Assembly: GCA_041396845.1 (NCBI GenBank)
Contig: JAWKXU010000004.1
Coordinates: forward strand, 1-64,000
Origin: JAWKXU01 sp020446465
GTDB lineage: Bacteria; Pseudomonadota; Alphaproteobacteria; Sphingomonadales; Sphingomonadaceae
DNA: 64,000 bases
Direction of reading: 5' to 3'
A model generated the notes under the pieces. It made no database searches. It saw only the letters and a list, made by a program, of their open reading frames with translations, and was not told the DNA's origin. The translations under genes and the position numbers were made by a program. Below are positions 45,779 through 54,420 of the stretch, piece after piece; position 1 is the stretch's first letter, and each line of letters opens with the position of its first letter.

Positions 45779-46264
45779 TCAGTCACTGCCTCCGGGGGCT
45801 TCGACTTTGACAGGAAAGCTCTGTTTGTCCCCGCCGGCAAAAGTAATTGTTGCTTCGGTGGTATCACCAGCAGCCAGATTTTCGTCGAGATCCATGACCA
45901 TCACATGCTTTCCGCCGGGCGCAAAGGAAACCGGAACGCCTTTGTCCAGAGAGAGCGGAGCCATCGCCGCCATTCTGGTTGTGCCGCCTTCGTCGATGGT
46001 TTCATGCATCATCGCCTCTTTTGCGCCTGTCACAGCGACAGCGCGCATCGCCACGAATTCATCACCGGCATTGACGATGTCGAAATACAGTGCGCCCGGA
46101 TTGCCCTTCACCGCAGGCAGCACAAGGCGCGCATTGCTGATTTCGACACCGGCGATACCTTCAGGGGCAGCTTCGGCTGGCGCACTTTCCTGCTTGCAAG
46201 CCGAAAGGCCTGCCACTGCAAATGCCAGCGCGAGCGGTGCGATATATGTTTTTTTCATTCTCAT
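45779..46264 (-). CDS. PCu(A)C-type periplasmic copper chaperone lipoprotein
   Basis: 161 residues. A lipoprotein signal ends at GLSAC (Cys23). The copper site pattern His-x10-Met...His-x-Met is seen as MMHETIDEGGTTRM and KHVMVMDL. Proteins of this family hold Cu(I) in the periplasm and help load the CuA or CuB centre of cytochrome oxidase. ATG 46264 is chosen as AGGAGG lies four bases upstream; an ATG six bases further in is possible. No oxidase genes are in the window. Confidence 0.85.
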   Translation of the reverse strand: MRMKKTYIAPLALAFAVAGLSACKQESAPAEAAPEGIAGVEISNARLVLPAVKGNPGALYFDIVNAGDEFVAMRAVAVTGAKEAMMHETIDEGGTTRMAAMAPLSLDKGVPVSFAPGGKHVMVMDLDENLAAGDTTEATITFAGGDKQSFPVKVEAPGGSD

Positions 46265-46307
46265 ATTCCCTCCTGCGACCAAATCGGGAAACTAGCCATG
46301 ACAGGGT

Positions 46308-46335
46308 CTTGTGCAAGGAAAAACCGCCCCTATAT
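46308..46335 (+). promoter_or_regulatory. Possible RpoH (sigma-32) promoter for dnaK
   Basis: CTTGTGC at 46308-46314, a 14-base spacer and CCTATAT at 46329-46335 resemble the heat-shock pattern CTTGAAA-N13-15-CCCATNT (six of seven matches at the second box, four or five at the first). It would give a leader of about 90 bases before the dnaK ATG. The match is by eye and not proof of use. Confidence 0.45.
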
Positions 46336-46435
46336 CGCCCACGAACCATGAGGTTTATAGAGCCGCCGATCCGCTTTGCCATGGCTGGGAAGTGCAACGC
46401 GCGGTGTCCAACTCTTGACTTAGGATGATGAAGTA

Positions 46436-48358
46436 ATGGCAAAAGTTATCGGTATTGACCTTGGCACGACCAATAGCTGCGTTGCGGTAATGGATGGGGG
46501 CAAACCCAAGGTTGTCGAAAACTCCGAAGGTGCGCGCACGACGCCTTCTATCGTCGCTTTCACCAAGGATGGCGAGCGGCTGATCGGTCAGCCGGCCAAG
46601 CGGCAGGCAGTCACCAACCCGGACAACACGGTTTTCGCAGTCAAGCGCCTTATCGGTCGCCGCTTTGACGATCCGGTGACGAAGAAGGACACCGAACTCG
46701 TCCCCTATACAATTACCAAGGGCAAGAACGGTGACGCATGGGTTGCTGCCGGTGGCGAGGATTATTCCCCATCGCAGATCAGCGCCTTCATTCTGCAAAA
46801 GATGAAGGAAACGGCTGAAAGCTATCTGGGTGAAACCGTGACGCAGGCCGTTATTACGGTGCCCGCCTACTTTAACGACGCCCAGCGCCAGGCAACCAAG
46901 GATGCAGGCCAGATTGCCGGCCTTGAAGTGCTGCGCATTATCAACGAACCGACCGCAGCCGCGCTCGCTTACGGGCTGGACAAGGAAGACGGCAAGACAA
47001 TCGCCGTATATGACCTTGGCGGCGGCACTTTCGACGTATCGATCCTTGAAATCGGGGATGGCGTGTTCGAAGTGAAGTCCACCAATGGCGACACATTCCT
47101 TGGTGGTGAAGACTTTGACAGCGCAATCGTCGAATACCTTGCCAACAAGTTCAAGCAGAAGGAGAACATGGATCTCCGCACGGACAAGCTCGCCCTTCAA
47201 CGCCTGAAGGAAGCGGCTGAAAAGGCCAAGATCGAGCTGTCCTCTGCCCAGACAACGGAAATCAACCTGCCGTTCATCACGGCTCGCATGGAAGGTGGCG
47301 CAACCACGCCGCTTCACCTTGTCGAAACGCTGACCCGCGCTGACCTTGAAAAGCTGGTCGGCGATCTGATCAAGCGCACGCTGGAACCCTGCAAGAAGGC
47401 TCTGGCTGATGCTGGTGTTTCCGCGAGCGACGTGGACGAGGTCGTTCTGGTTGGCGGCATGACCCGTATGCCCAAGGTCCGCGAAACGGTGAAAGGCTTC
47501 TTCGGCAAAGACCCCCACACCGGCGTGAACCCGGACGAAGTGGTTGCGATGGGTGCCGCCATTCAGGCAGGCGTTCTGCAGGGCGACGTCAAGGACGTTT
47601 TGCTGCTGGACGTAACCCCGCTTTCGCTTGGCATTGAAACGCTGGGCGGTGTCTTTACCCGCATGATCGACCGCAACACCACGATCCCGACCAAGAAGAG
47701 CCAGGTTTACTCGACCGCTGAAGACAACCAGCAGGCCGTGACAATCCGGGTGTTCCAGGGTGAGCGTGAAATGGCTGCGGATAACAAGCTGCTTGGCCAG
47801 TTCGACCTTGTCGGCATTCCGTCCGCCCCGCGTGGCGTTCCGCAGATCGAGGTCACTTTCGATATCGACGCGAACGGTATCGTCAATGTTTCGGCCAAGG
47901 ACAAGGGCACGGGCAAGGAACAGCAGATCCGCATTCAGGCATCTGGTGGTCTTTCGGAAAGCGACATCGAACAGATGGTGCAGGACGCCGAAAAGTTTGC
48001 CGATGAAGACAAGAAGCGGCGCGAAGCGGCTGAAACGAAGAACAACGCCGAAAGCCTTATTCACGCCACTGAAAAGCAGTTGGAAGACAACGGCGACAAG
48101 ATCGATGCGGGCCTGAAGTCCGAAATTGAAAGCGCCATTGCTGACGCCAAAACCGCTATCGAAAGCGGCGACAGCGCCGAAATGTCGGCCAAGACCCAGG
48201 TTCTGACTGATCTTGCGATGAAGATGGGACAGGCCATCTATGAGCAGGAACAGGCCGCCGGGGCTGCTGGCGATGCCGGTGCATCCAGCGAAAACAAGGC
48301 TGACGAAGATGTCGTCGACGCTGAGTTTTCCGAAGTGGATGAAGACAACAAGGGCTGA
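46436..48358 (+). CDS. dnaK: Chaperone DnaK (Hsp70)
   Basis: 640 residues. The ATPase domain opens with KVIGIDLGTTNSCVAVMDG and includes VITVPAYFNDAQRQATKDAG, AYDLGGGTFDVSILEIG-like phosphate-2 sequence and VVLVGGMTRMPKV. The EEVD-like tail of eukaryotes is absent, as expected; the end is acidic (DVVDAEFSEVDEDNKG). It uses ATP cycles to fold client proteins with DnaJ and GrpE. A GGATGATGAAG precedes the ATG. dnaJ begins 80 bases downstream. Confidence 0.98.
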   Translation: MAKVIGIDLGTTNSCVAVMDGGKPKVVENSEGARTTPSIVAFTKDGERLIGQPAKRQAVTNPDNTVFAVKRLIGRRFDDPVTKKDTELVPYTITKGKNGDAWVAAGGEDYSPSQISAFILQKMKETAESYLGETVTQAVITVPAYFNDAQRQATKDAGQIAGLEVLRIINEPTAAALAYGLDKEDGKTIAVYDLGGGTFDVSILEIGDGVFEVKSTNGDTFLGGEDFDSAIVEYLANKFKQKENMDLRTDKLALQRLKEAAEKAKIELSSAQTTEINLPFITARMEGGATTPLHLVETLTRADLEKLVGDLIKRTLEPCKKALADAGVSASDVDEVVLVGGMTRMPKVRETVKGFFGKDPHTGVNPDEVVAMGAAIQAGVLQGDVKDVLLLDVTPLSLGIETLGGVFTRMIDRNTTIPTKKSQVYSTAEDNQQAVTIRVFQGEREMAADNKLLGQFDLVGIPSAPRGVPQIEVTFDIDANGIVNVSAKDKGTGKEQQIRIQASGGLSESDIEQMVQDAEKFADEDKKRREAAETKNNAESLIHATEKQLEDNGDKIDAGLKSEIESAIADAKTAIESGDSAEMSAKTQVLTDLAMKMGQAIYEQEQAAGAAGDAGASSENKADEDVVDAEFSEVDEDNKG

Positions 48359-48438
48359 TTGCCTGATGGAAACTGCAACCGTCGCCGTCCGGTCCTGCAA
48401 TGGCCGGGTCGGCGGCGGCTCAGCTTCGGGACGGGGCA

Positions 48439-49578
48439 ATGAGTGTTGATATAGACTTTTACGAACTGCTTGAGGTTGAGCGGACAGCGGACGATAAATC
48501 CATCAAGTCCGCTTATCGCAAGCTCGCCATGCGCTATCACCCGGATCGCAATCCGGGCGATGCCGAGTGTGAAAGCAAATTCAAGGCCATTAGCGAGGCC
48601 TATGACTGCCTGAAAGATCCGCAAAAGCGGGCAGCCTATGACCGTTTCGGGCACGATGCATTCCGGCAAGGCGGCTTTGGTGGCCCCGGTGGTGGGCGCG
48701 GCCCGAACGGCGGCGATTTCGGCGACATTGGCGACATCTTTGAAACGATATTCGGCAGCGCCTTTGGCGGCGGCGCACGTCAGCAGGCGCGGCGCGGTGC
48801 AGATTTGCGCTACGACCTTGAAATCAGCCTTGAAGAGGCGTTTCACGGCAAGGAAACGCAGATCGAGGTTGAAGTCTCGGTCGCCTGCGAGCCATGCGGT
48901 GGCAGCGGCTCCCAACCGGGGACAGGTACCCGCGCTTGCGGAACCTGTCATGGCCACGGCAAGGTCCGTTCACAGCAGGGCTTCTTCATGGTCGAAAGGC
49001 CATGCCCTCAGTGCCATGGCCGCGGCGAAGTCATCGAATCTCCTTGCCGCGACTGCGGCGGGGAAGGGCGGGTGGACCAGCCCCAGTCGCTCGATGTGAC
49101 AATTCCGCCCGGCGTGGATCATGGCACGCGCATTCGTCTTTCGGGCAAAGGCGAGGCTGGCCCGCGCGGTGCCCCGCCGGGTGATCTTTATATCTTTATC
49201 CACCTGCGGGAGCATCGTGTTTTCCAGCGCGAAGGAACGACACTTGCCACCCGTGTGCCGATCAGCTTCACCAAGGCGGCGCTTGGCGGCAATGTCGAGA
49301 TTCCCGGACTTGATGGTGACATGATCGCCATCGACATTCCTGCAGGCATCCAGTCGGGCAAACAGTTGCGCAAACGTGGTGCGGGTATGCCCGTGCTGCA
49401 AGGCAGAGGCCGCGGTGATCTGGTGATAGAGGTCATGGTCGAAACACCGACCCGGCTAAGCGCGCGTCAGAAGGAAATCCTGCGCGAATTTCAGGAAACC
49501 GAAACGGGTGAAGAATGCCCCGAATCGCGTGGTTTCTTTGATAAGCTGAAAGAGGCCTGGACAGACCTGACCGAGTAA
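48439..49578 (+). CDS. dnaJ: Chaperone DnaJ (Hsp40)
   Basis: 379 residues, a class A J protein. The J domain (about 1-70) has the HPD triad in YHPDRNPG; a Gly/Phe-rich region (GGFGGPGGGRGPNGGDFGD) follows; four CxxCxGxG zinc motifs are at CEPCGGSG, CGTCHGHG, CPQCHGRG and CRDCGGEG; two beta C-terminal domains complete it. ATG 48439 is used, the start of MSVDIDFYELLEVER; the upstream open frame would add 13 residues. It stimulates DnaK ATPase and delivers substrates. Confidence 0.97.
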   Translation: MSVDIDFYELLEVERTADDKSIKSAYRKLAMRYHPDRNPGDAECESKFKAISEAYDCLKDPQKRAAYDRFGHDAFRQGGFGGPGGGRGPNGGDFGDIGDIFETIFGSAFGGGARQQARRGADLRYDLEISLEEAFHGKETQIEVEVSVACEPCGGSGSQPGTGTRACGTCHGHGKVRSQQGFFMVERPCPQCHGRGEVIESPCRDCGGEGRVDQPQSLDVTIPPGVDHGTRIRLSGKGEAGPRGAPPGDLYIFIHLREHRVFQREGTTLATRVPISFTKAALGGNVEIPGLDGDMIAIDIPAGIQSGKQLRKRGAGMPVLQGRGRGDLVIEVMVETPTRLSARQKEILREFQETETGEECPESRGFFDKLKEAWTDLTE

Positions 49579-49592
49579 AGTGTGGCGGCGGC

Positions 49593-49613
49593 GCAGGGCT
49601 GTTGACGCCCTGC
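49593..49613. terminator. Hairpin between dnaJ and the patatin-like gene
   Basis: A perfect 7-base stem (gcagggc at 49593-49599, gccctgc at 49607-49613) with a seven-base loop sits between converging genes, 14 bases after the dnaJ stop. No T-run follows on either strand. It may serve both genes. Confidence 0.4.
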
Positions 49614-49615
49614 CG

Positions 49616-51928
49616 TTATAATGCTGCCAGCACCTCTGCGCGCAAGTTCTTTACCAGCGAAGGTTCGGCGGTAAGGCGGTCTTCTTCCTCGTCGAGAATC
49701 GCAAGAAAAACGTCGCGTTTGAAAGCCATAACGTCTGATTGCTCCATCGGTTCTGCCAGCGTGGAAACGACAAGGTCGATCATCCGCTCTGCCCCGTGCA
49801 GACGCCCCCAGAGGTAATCATTCTCGCGGTAGGCACGGCTGAAGAATGCGCCGAAATTGTAAAACTCCGTGCCGCGCAGCGTTTCGCGCGTCCCACCCTG
49901 ACGGATCGAGCGCGCGTCCTCTGGCGATATCCGGTCCACTTTCACCGGGTTGAACTCGGTCAAGCCTTCGTTGCGCTGCAATGGCAGCGTTGCAATGTCG
50001 TAAAACGGAAAGCCAAGGTAGGAATGAAGTATCCGTCGCCGCAGCAATGTGGGCATTTCCGCCATGGCCGTCGCCAACCGGCTATCGACCGCGTCGTCAA
50101 TGCTTGGCAAGTCGCGGATGTCAGCAAGGGCATCGATCAACGGGCCTGGTGCATCGAGCACATGCTCTGACAATTCCGAAAACCGTGCACCGAGCCAATC
50201 CGGGTTGTCCCGGTCAAAATAGAGCGACAGCGCATCGAACACGACCTTGCGCACCACCTCTCGCGCCTCATCGGGAACTTCGGGATCAAACTCCCAGTCC
50301 TGCGCCAATCGCCTGTCGAGCAATCGCAACCGGCGGATGCGAAAGGCGATGTCATGGGCGCGAAAGAAGGCAATTGCATCCTTGCTCGCCCCGCCTTTGG
50401 TTCCGGTCAGGCCAGTGAGGCCGCGTGCATACAACTCGCCCCGGATCGCGGCGGAAATGGGTTCTGCGTCCGGCAACAGCAGGCCCGGCGCGGCGTCGAG
50501 AGCGAGCCTCGCAATCCGGTCCACAATGCCCGTCAGTTTGTCCTGCGCATAGCCGTGATAGGCATAGCCCGCCTGCCTTGCGGCTGCATCCTGCGCCTTT
50601 GCCCGCCAGCTTCGCAGCCTGCGCGGTGTGGGGCGATCGAAAAAAAGCGTATTGCCGAACAGACTTTCCACGGCCCGCTCCACATCGCCGCGAAGGGCGC
50701 GCACGATGACCCGCGTGCGCTCCGCCTCGCGCGATTGTTCCTGCAAGACTTCGAGGTTGTCGCGAATGGGCTGTTCACGCGGGATGGTCGACAGCGAACC
50801 AAAGATCGCACTGAAAAAGCCGACGGGCCGATCTTCTGTATCCTGCACCGCGCCGCGCCTGTCAGGTCGGGGATCGACATAGACAAAGCGCCGGTCAACC
50901 TCCCGCTGGGCGGGGCGCACCCCAAGCACACCGGCAGCCTCGCCAAAAGGCGCATTGACCAGCACCGAACCGTCGATCAGCGACACTTTGGCAACGTCAC
51001 CTTGCCGCACGTGCGCGGGCATGACCCGTTCCAGAAAGACATCGCGCTCTGGCCAGTCCCAATCCTGCTGTGCGGCAAGCGTTTCGATCTCATGTAGCAT
51101 GAGCGGCGGGAATGCGCCCGGAAAGCTCGCGGTTGAACGCGCTGCAAACACCAGTTCCAGCGGGTTGGCGAGCGGTTGACCACCTTCGGGCGGGGTGCGC
51201 GCATGGAAGCCGATCGGCATACGGTGTTCGCTTTCCTCGACCACCGGCGGACTGTTGAGCCGCAGCAGTTCCCGGTATCCGCGAAAGTCAGTCGCTGTCA
51301 CAAACAGATCGACCGGATGCCCCGGTGGCAATAGCGGAGCATCGGCGGGCGTGGCACGCATGGCGGCCAGCGCATTCCACAGCAAGGTCGAAAAACCAAT
51401 GCCTGAAAAGGGCGGTGCGAACCAGCGACTGCGGATGAAGCGGGAAAGTTTGGTCCGCACTTCACGGCGCGTTTCAGGCGCGACACTTTCGCTTACCGCA
51501 TTGCCGGGGCGTGTCAGCAGGAAATGAATGAGCGGCGATGCCCATTGCTTGGCAAGGCGCGACCATGGCTTCGCTTCCGGGTCGAGCAGCATATCGACAT
51601 CGGCAGTCGTCAGCCACAACTCGGTCAATGGCTCCAGCGAATGTCCCGAATGGATCGCTTCTGCCAGAAACACCGCATTGATGCCGCCCGCGCTGGCACC
51701 GCTCAGGATGTCAGGCAGGATGCGCAGCCGCAGTTGGTGATTGTTTTCGATATGCCTCAGAAGCTGGCCATAGACACGCTCGCTTCCGCTTTCGGATTGG
51801 GTGCCAGCATGGAACTGGCCACTGGCCCGTGCGAGCTTCCATAGCTCTTTCGTCACGCCATGCATGTAAACCGCAAGGCTCACGCCGCCGTAGCAGACCA
51901 GGGCAATCCTCAGTTCCTTCTGGCGCAT
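49616..51928 (-). CDS. Patatin-like phospholipase, DUF3376 type
   Basis: 770 residues. The patatin N-terminal domain shows the oxyanion loop GGVSLAVYMHGVTKEL at about residues 14-29, the nucleophile elbow SGASAGG with Ser79, and the partner Asp in DGSVLVNAPFG. A long C-terminal region of some 400 residues, rich in charged helices, matches the DUF3376 layout of proteobacterial and mycobacterial relatives. Expected activity is acyl-lipid hydrolysis, in vivo substrate unknown. ATG 51928 has GAGG five bases upstream. No signal peptide. It diverges from radA. Confidence 0.85.
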   Translation of the reverse strand: MRQKELRIALVCYGGVSLAVYMHGVTKELWKLARASGQFHAGTQSESGSERVYGQLLRHIENNHQLRLRILPDILSGASAGGINAVFLAEAIHSGHSLEPLTELWLTTADVDMLLDPEAKPWSRLAKQWASPLIHFLLTRPGNAVSESVAPETRREVRTKLSRFIRSRWFAPPFSGIGFSTLLWNALAAMRATPADAPLLPPGHPVDLFVTATDFRGYRELLRLNSPPVVEESEHRMPIGFHARTPPEGGQPLANPLELVFAARSTASFPGAFPPLMLHEIETLAAQQDWDWPERDVFLERVMPAHVRQGDVAKVSLIDGSVLVNAPFGEAAGVLGVRPAQREVDRRFVYVDPRPDRRGAVQDTEDRPVGFFSAIFGSLSTIPREQPIRDNLEVLQEQSREAERTRVIVRALRGDVERAVESLFGNTLFFDRPTPRRLRSWRAKAQDAAARQAGYAYHGYAQDKLTGIVDRIARLALDAAPGLLLPDAEPISAAIRGELYARGLTGLTGTKGGASKDAIAFFRAHDIAFRIRRLRLLDRRLAQDWEFDPEVPDEAREVVRKVVFDALSLYFDRDNPDWLGARFSELSEHVLDAPGPLIDALADIRDLPSIDDAVDSRLATAMAEMPTLLRRRILHSYLGFPFYDIATLPLQRNEGLTEFNPVKVDRISPEDARSIRQGGTRETLRGTEFYNFGAFFSRAYRENDYLWGRLHGAERMIDLVVSTLAEPMEQSDVMAFKRDVFLAILDEEEDRLTAEPSLVKNLRAEVLAAL

Positions 51929-52034
51929 GGCCGCCTCATGGCAGGGAAGGCCAGTTATCACAAGGTTGCGCAAACATCTGTCACCACGATAAGAGAAGGC
52001 TTGCGTTCACTTTTCGTTCTATATACGGGGTGGC

Positions 52035-53402
52035 ATGGCCAAGACCAAACGTCGCTATATCTGTCAGGCATGTGGCAGCGTGTCTCATCGCTGGCAGGGG
52101 CAGTGCCCCGATTGCTCTGAATGGAACACCCTGGCCGAAGATGCGCCGGCGACAGTTTTTTCACAGAAACATGATCTTTCCAGAGGCGGAAGGCCGGTGG
52201 AATTTGTTCCGCTCGATGCACCCGGCGAAGACCTGATTCGCGTGCCCACTGGCGTTGCGGAGTTTGACCGTGCGCTGGGTGGAGGGTTGGTGCCGGGTTC
52301 CGCCATCCTGATGGGGGGCGACCCCGGCATCGGCAAATCGACGCTTCTTCTGCAGGCGGCCGCGCTTATCGCCAGAACCGGGCGCCAAGCCGTCTATGTC
52401 AGCGGGGAAGAGGCCGCGGGGCAAGTGCGGATGCGCGCCAGTCGGCTTGGCCTGTCCGACGCGCCGATCAGGCTCGCTGCAGCAACCTCGGTTCGCGATA
52501 TTCTGACAACGCTTGGCGGGATGGAGCCGCCCGCACTGCTGGTTATCGATTCGATCCAGACAATGCATTCCGACATGATCGAAGGCGCGCCGGGTACAGT
52601 CAGCCAGGTACGAGGCTGCGCGTTTGAACTCATCCGCTATGCCAAGGAAAACGGCGTGGCCCTTGTTCTGGTGGGGCATGTCACCAAGGATGGCACGATT
52701 GCTGGCCCCCGCGTGCTGGAACACATGGTCGATGTGGTCATGAGTTTTGAAGGCGAACGCAGCCACCAGTATCGTATTCTGCGCGCGCTCAAAAATCGCT
52801 TCGGCGCTATCGATGAAATTGGCGTCTTCGCCATGACGACGGACGGGCTGGAGGAAGTGGCTAACCCTTCGACCCTGTTCCTCTCGGGGCGTGAACAGGC
52901 CATCGCAGGCAGCGCGGTATTTCCGGCGCTTGAAGGCACCCGCCCGGTTCTGGTTGAAGTACAGGCGCTGATTGTCCGCCTGCAAAGCGGGGCCACGCCC
53001 CGCAGGTCGGTCGTCGGATGGGACAACAGCCGTCTGGCCATGCTCCTCGCCGTGCTGGAAGCACGCTGCGGCCTGAACTTTTCCTCGGCAGAGGTCTATC
53101 TTAACATTGCTGGCGGCTATCGCCTGTCGGACCCGGCTGCAGACCTTGCCGTGGCCGCTGCGCTTGTGTCCGCTCTGGCGGACAAGCCCCTGCCATCGGG
53201 TTCTGTATGGTTCGGCGAAATCTCACTAGCGGGCGAAATCAGGCCCGTCGCGCATTCGTCCTTGCGGATGCGCGAAGCGGCCAAACTTGGCTTTGGCAAG
53301 GCTTTTGGCCCGGAAAGCGCAGGGACCGATATGTCGAACGGCCAGTTCCAGGGGTTGCAATTGCTGCCGAACCTCGTTGACCGGATCATGCAGACGGCAT
53401 AG
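52035..53402 (+). CDS. radA: DNA repair protein RadA (Sms)
   Basis: 455 residues. An N-terminal zinc finger (CQACGSVSHRWQGQCPDC), a RecA-like ATPase with Walker A GGDPGIGKST, the RadA signature KNRFGAIDEIGVF, and a C-terminal Lon-protease-like domain (LNIAGGYRLSDPAADLAVA). RadA promotes branch migration during recombination. cvpA follows after 11 bases on the same strand. Confidence 0.97.
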   Translation: MAKTKRRYICQACGSVSHRWQGQCPDCSEWNTLAEDAPATVFSQKHDLSRGGRPVEFVPLDAPGEDLIRVPTGVAEFDRALGGGLVPGSAILMGGDPGIGKSTLLLQAAALIARTGRQAVYVSGEEAAGQVRMRASRLGLSDAPIRLAAATSVRDILTTLGGMEPPALLVIDSIQTMHSDMIEGAPGTVSQVRGCAFELIRYAKENGVALVLVGHVTKDGTIAGPRVLEHMVDVVMSFEGERSHQYRILRALKNRFGAIDEIGVFAMTTDGLEEVANPSTLFLSGREQAIAGSAVFPALEGTRPVLVEVQALIVRLQSGATPRRSVVGWDNSRLAMLLAVLEARCGLNFSSAEVYLNIAGGYRLSDPAADLAVAAALVSALADKPLPSGSVWFGEISLAGEIRPVAHSSLRMREAAKLGFGKAFGPESAGTDMSNGQFQGLQLLPNLVDRIMQTA

Positions 53403-53413
53403 GTCTGCCGCCG

Positions 53414-53950
53414 ATGAATTCCTTCGATCTTATCGTGCTCGCATTTGTGGGCGTTGCGGCTATCGCCGGACTGTTGCGCGGCTTCGTTAAGGAGGTGCTC
53501 TCGCTGGGCGCCTGGGTGCTTGCCGTCCTGGCAATCCGTTATATGCACACCCCGCTGTCCGCGATGATAATTCCGCAACTCCAGTCGGAAACCGGGGGCG
53601 CATTGCTCGCCTTCGCCCTTCTGCTGCTGATTCCATACGCGGGCATGAAGTTGATTGCTTCTTTCGCATCCCGCGCAATCAACGTCACCGCACTCAGCCC
53701 GATAGACAAACTGCTGGGTCTGGGCTTCGGGATCGTGAAAGGTGTGATTGCCTCGGTGCTCGCATTTTCCTTGCTTGCGCTGGGGTATGACACTGTCTGG
53801 GGGATTGCCGGCCGCCCAACGTGGATTACCACCGCCCGCACATATCCTTTCATCAACGCTGCATCCGATGAAATGGTGCGGATGATTTCAGAACGTCGCA
53901 GCACGATAGACGAAACAGCGCGCGAAACCCGGTCAGCTGACGCACCATGA
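53414..53950 (+). CDS. cvpA: CvpA family membrane protein
   Basis: 178 residues with about four membrane spans. FDLIVLAFVGVAAIAGLLRGFVKEVLSL at the start is typical of CvpA (colicin V production protein), a small conserved inner-membrane protein of unclear role that is often near purF or, in alphaproteobacteria, radA. A charged tail rich in Arg and Glu ends it. Its stop overlaps the ATG of the next gene by four bases. Confidence 0.88.
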   Translation: MNSFDLIVLAFVGVAAIAGLLRGFVKEVLSLGAWVLAVLAIRYMHTPLSAMIIPQLQSETGGALLAFALLLLIPYAGMKLIASFASRAINVTALSPIDKLLGLGFGIVKGVIASVLAFSLLALGYDTVWGIAGRPTWITTARTYPFINAASDEMVRMISERRSTIDETARETRSADAP

Positions 53951-54384
53951 ACGCTGCTGGCGCACCGCTCTATACGCCTGAACTGCTGGAACTGGCACTT
54001 CGCCTCGCGCAATTTCCTCTCGCGGGCGACTGGCCATTGCAAGGCCACGCGCGCTCGGTCAGTTGCGGTAGTGAGGTCTCAATCGGGCTAAGGCTCAACC
54101 AGACCGGCACCATCGCTGCCATCGGCCTCAAGGCGCAAGCCTGCGCGATCGGGCAGGCCGCCTGCGCCATTTTTGCGAACGCCGCACCCGGCCTCGATCT
54201 ACAGGCCATAACTGCGGCACGCGCTGATTGTGAGGCCTGGCTTGCGGGCAATGCCCCGCTGCCAGACTGGCCCGGAATGGCCCCACTGGCACCGGCGCAG
54301 GCCTATCCGGGGCGACACGGCGCTATATTGCTGCCGTGGAGAGCAGCCCTCGATGCACTTTGCAACAGAAGCGATACTGTCTAG
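53947..54384 (+). CDS. NifU/IscU-like Fe-S scaffold homologue
   Basis: 145 residues, resembling the IscU/SufU N-terminal scaffold family. Cys40 (SVSCGSEV) and Cys66 (AQACAIGQAAC) correspond to the first two cluster ligands, but the usual His-Cys pair near the end is RHGAILLPW, with His124 kept and Gly in place of Cys; Cys139 lies 15 residues later. So it may bind a cluster differently or serve another role. No sulfurtransferase or suf/isc operon is adjacent. Coupled to cvpA by a four-base overlap. Confidence 0.75.
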   Translation: MNAAGAPLYTPELLELALRLAQFPLAGDWPLQGHARSVSCGSEVSIGLRLNQTGTIAAIGLKAQACAIGQAACAIFANAAPGLDLQAITAARADCEAWLAGNAPLPDWPGMAPLAPAQAYPGRHGAILLPWRAALDALCNRSDTV

Positions 54385-54420
54385 AGAACCCTCGCGTAAG
54401 TCACAAAGGGTAGGGGAAAA

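Noticed and set aside
46355..48439. 694-codon open frame antisense to dnaK
   Set aside because: It is a shadow of a highly conserved, GC-rich gene; no ribosome site, no domain, composition follows dnaK.
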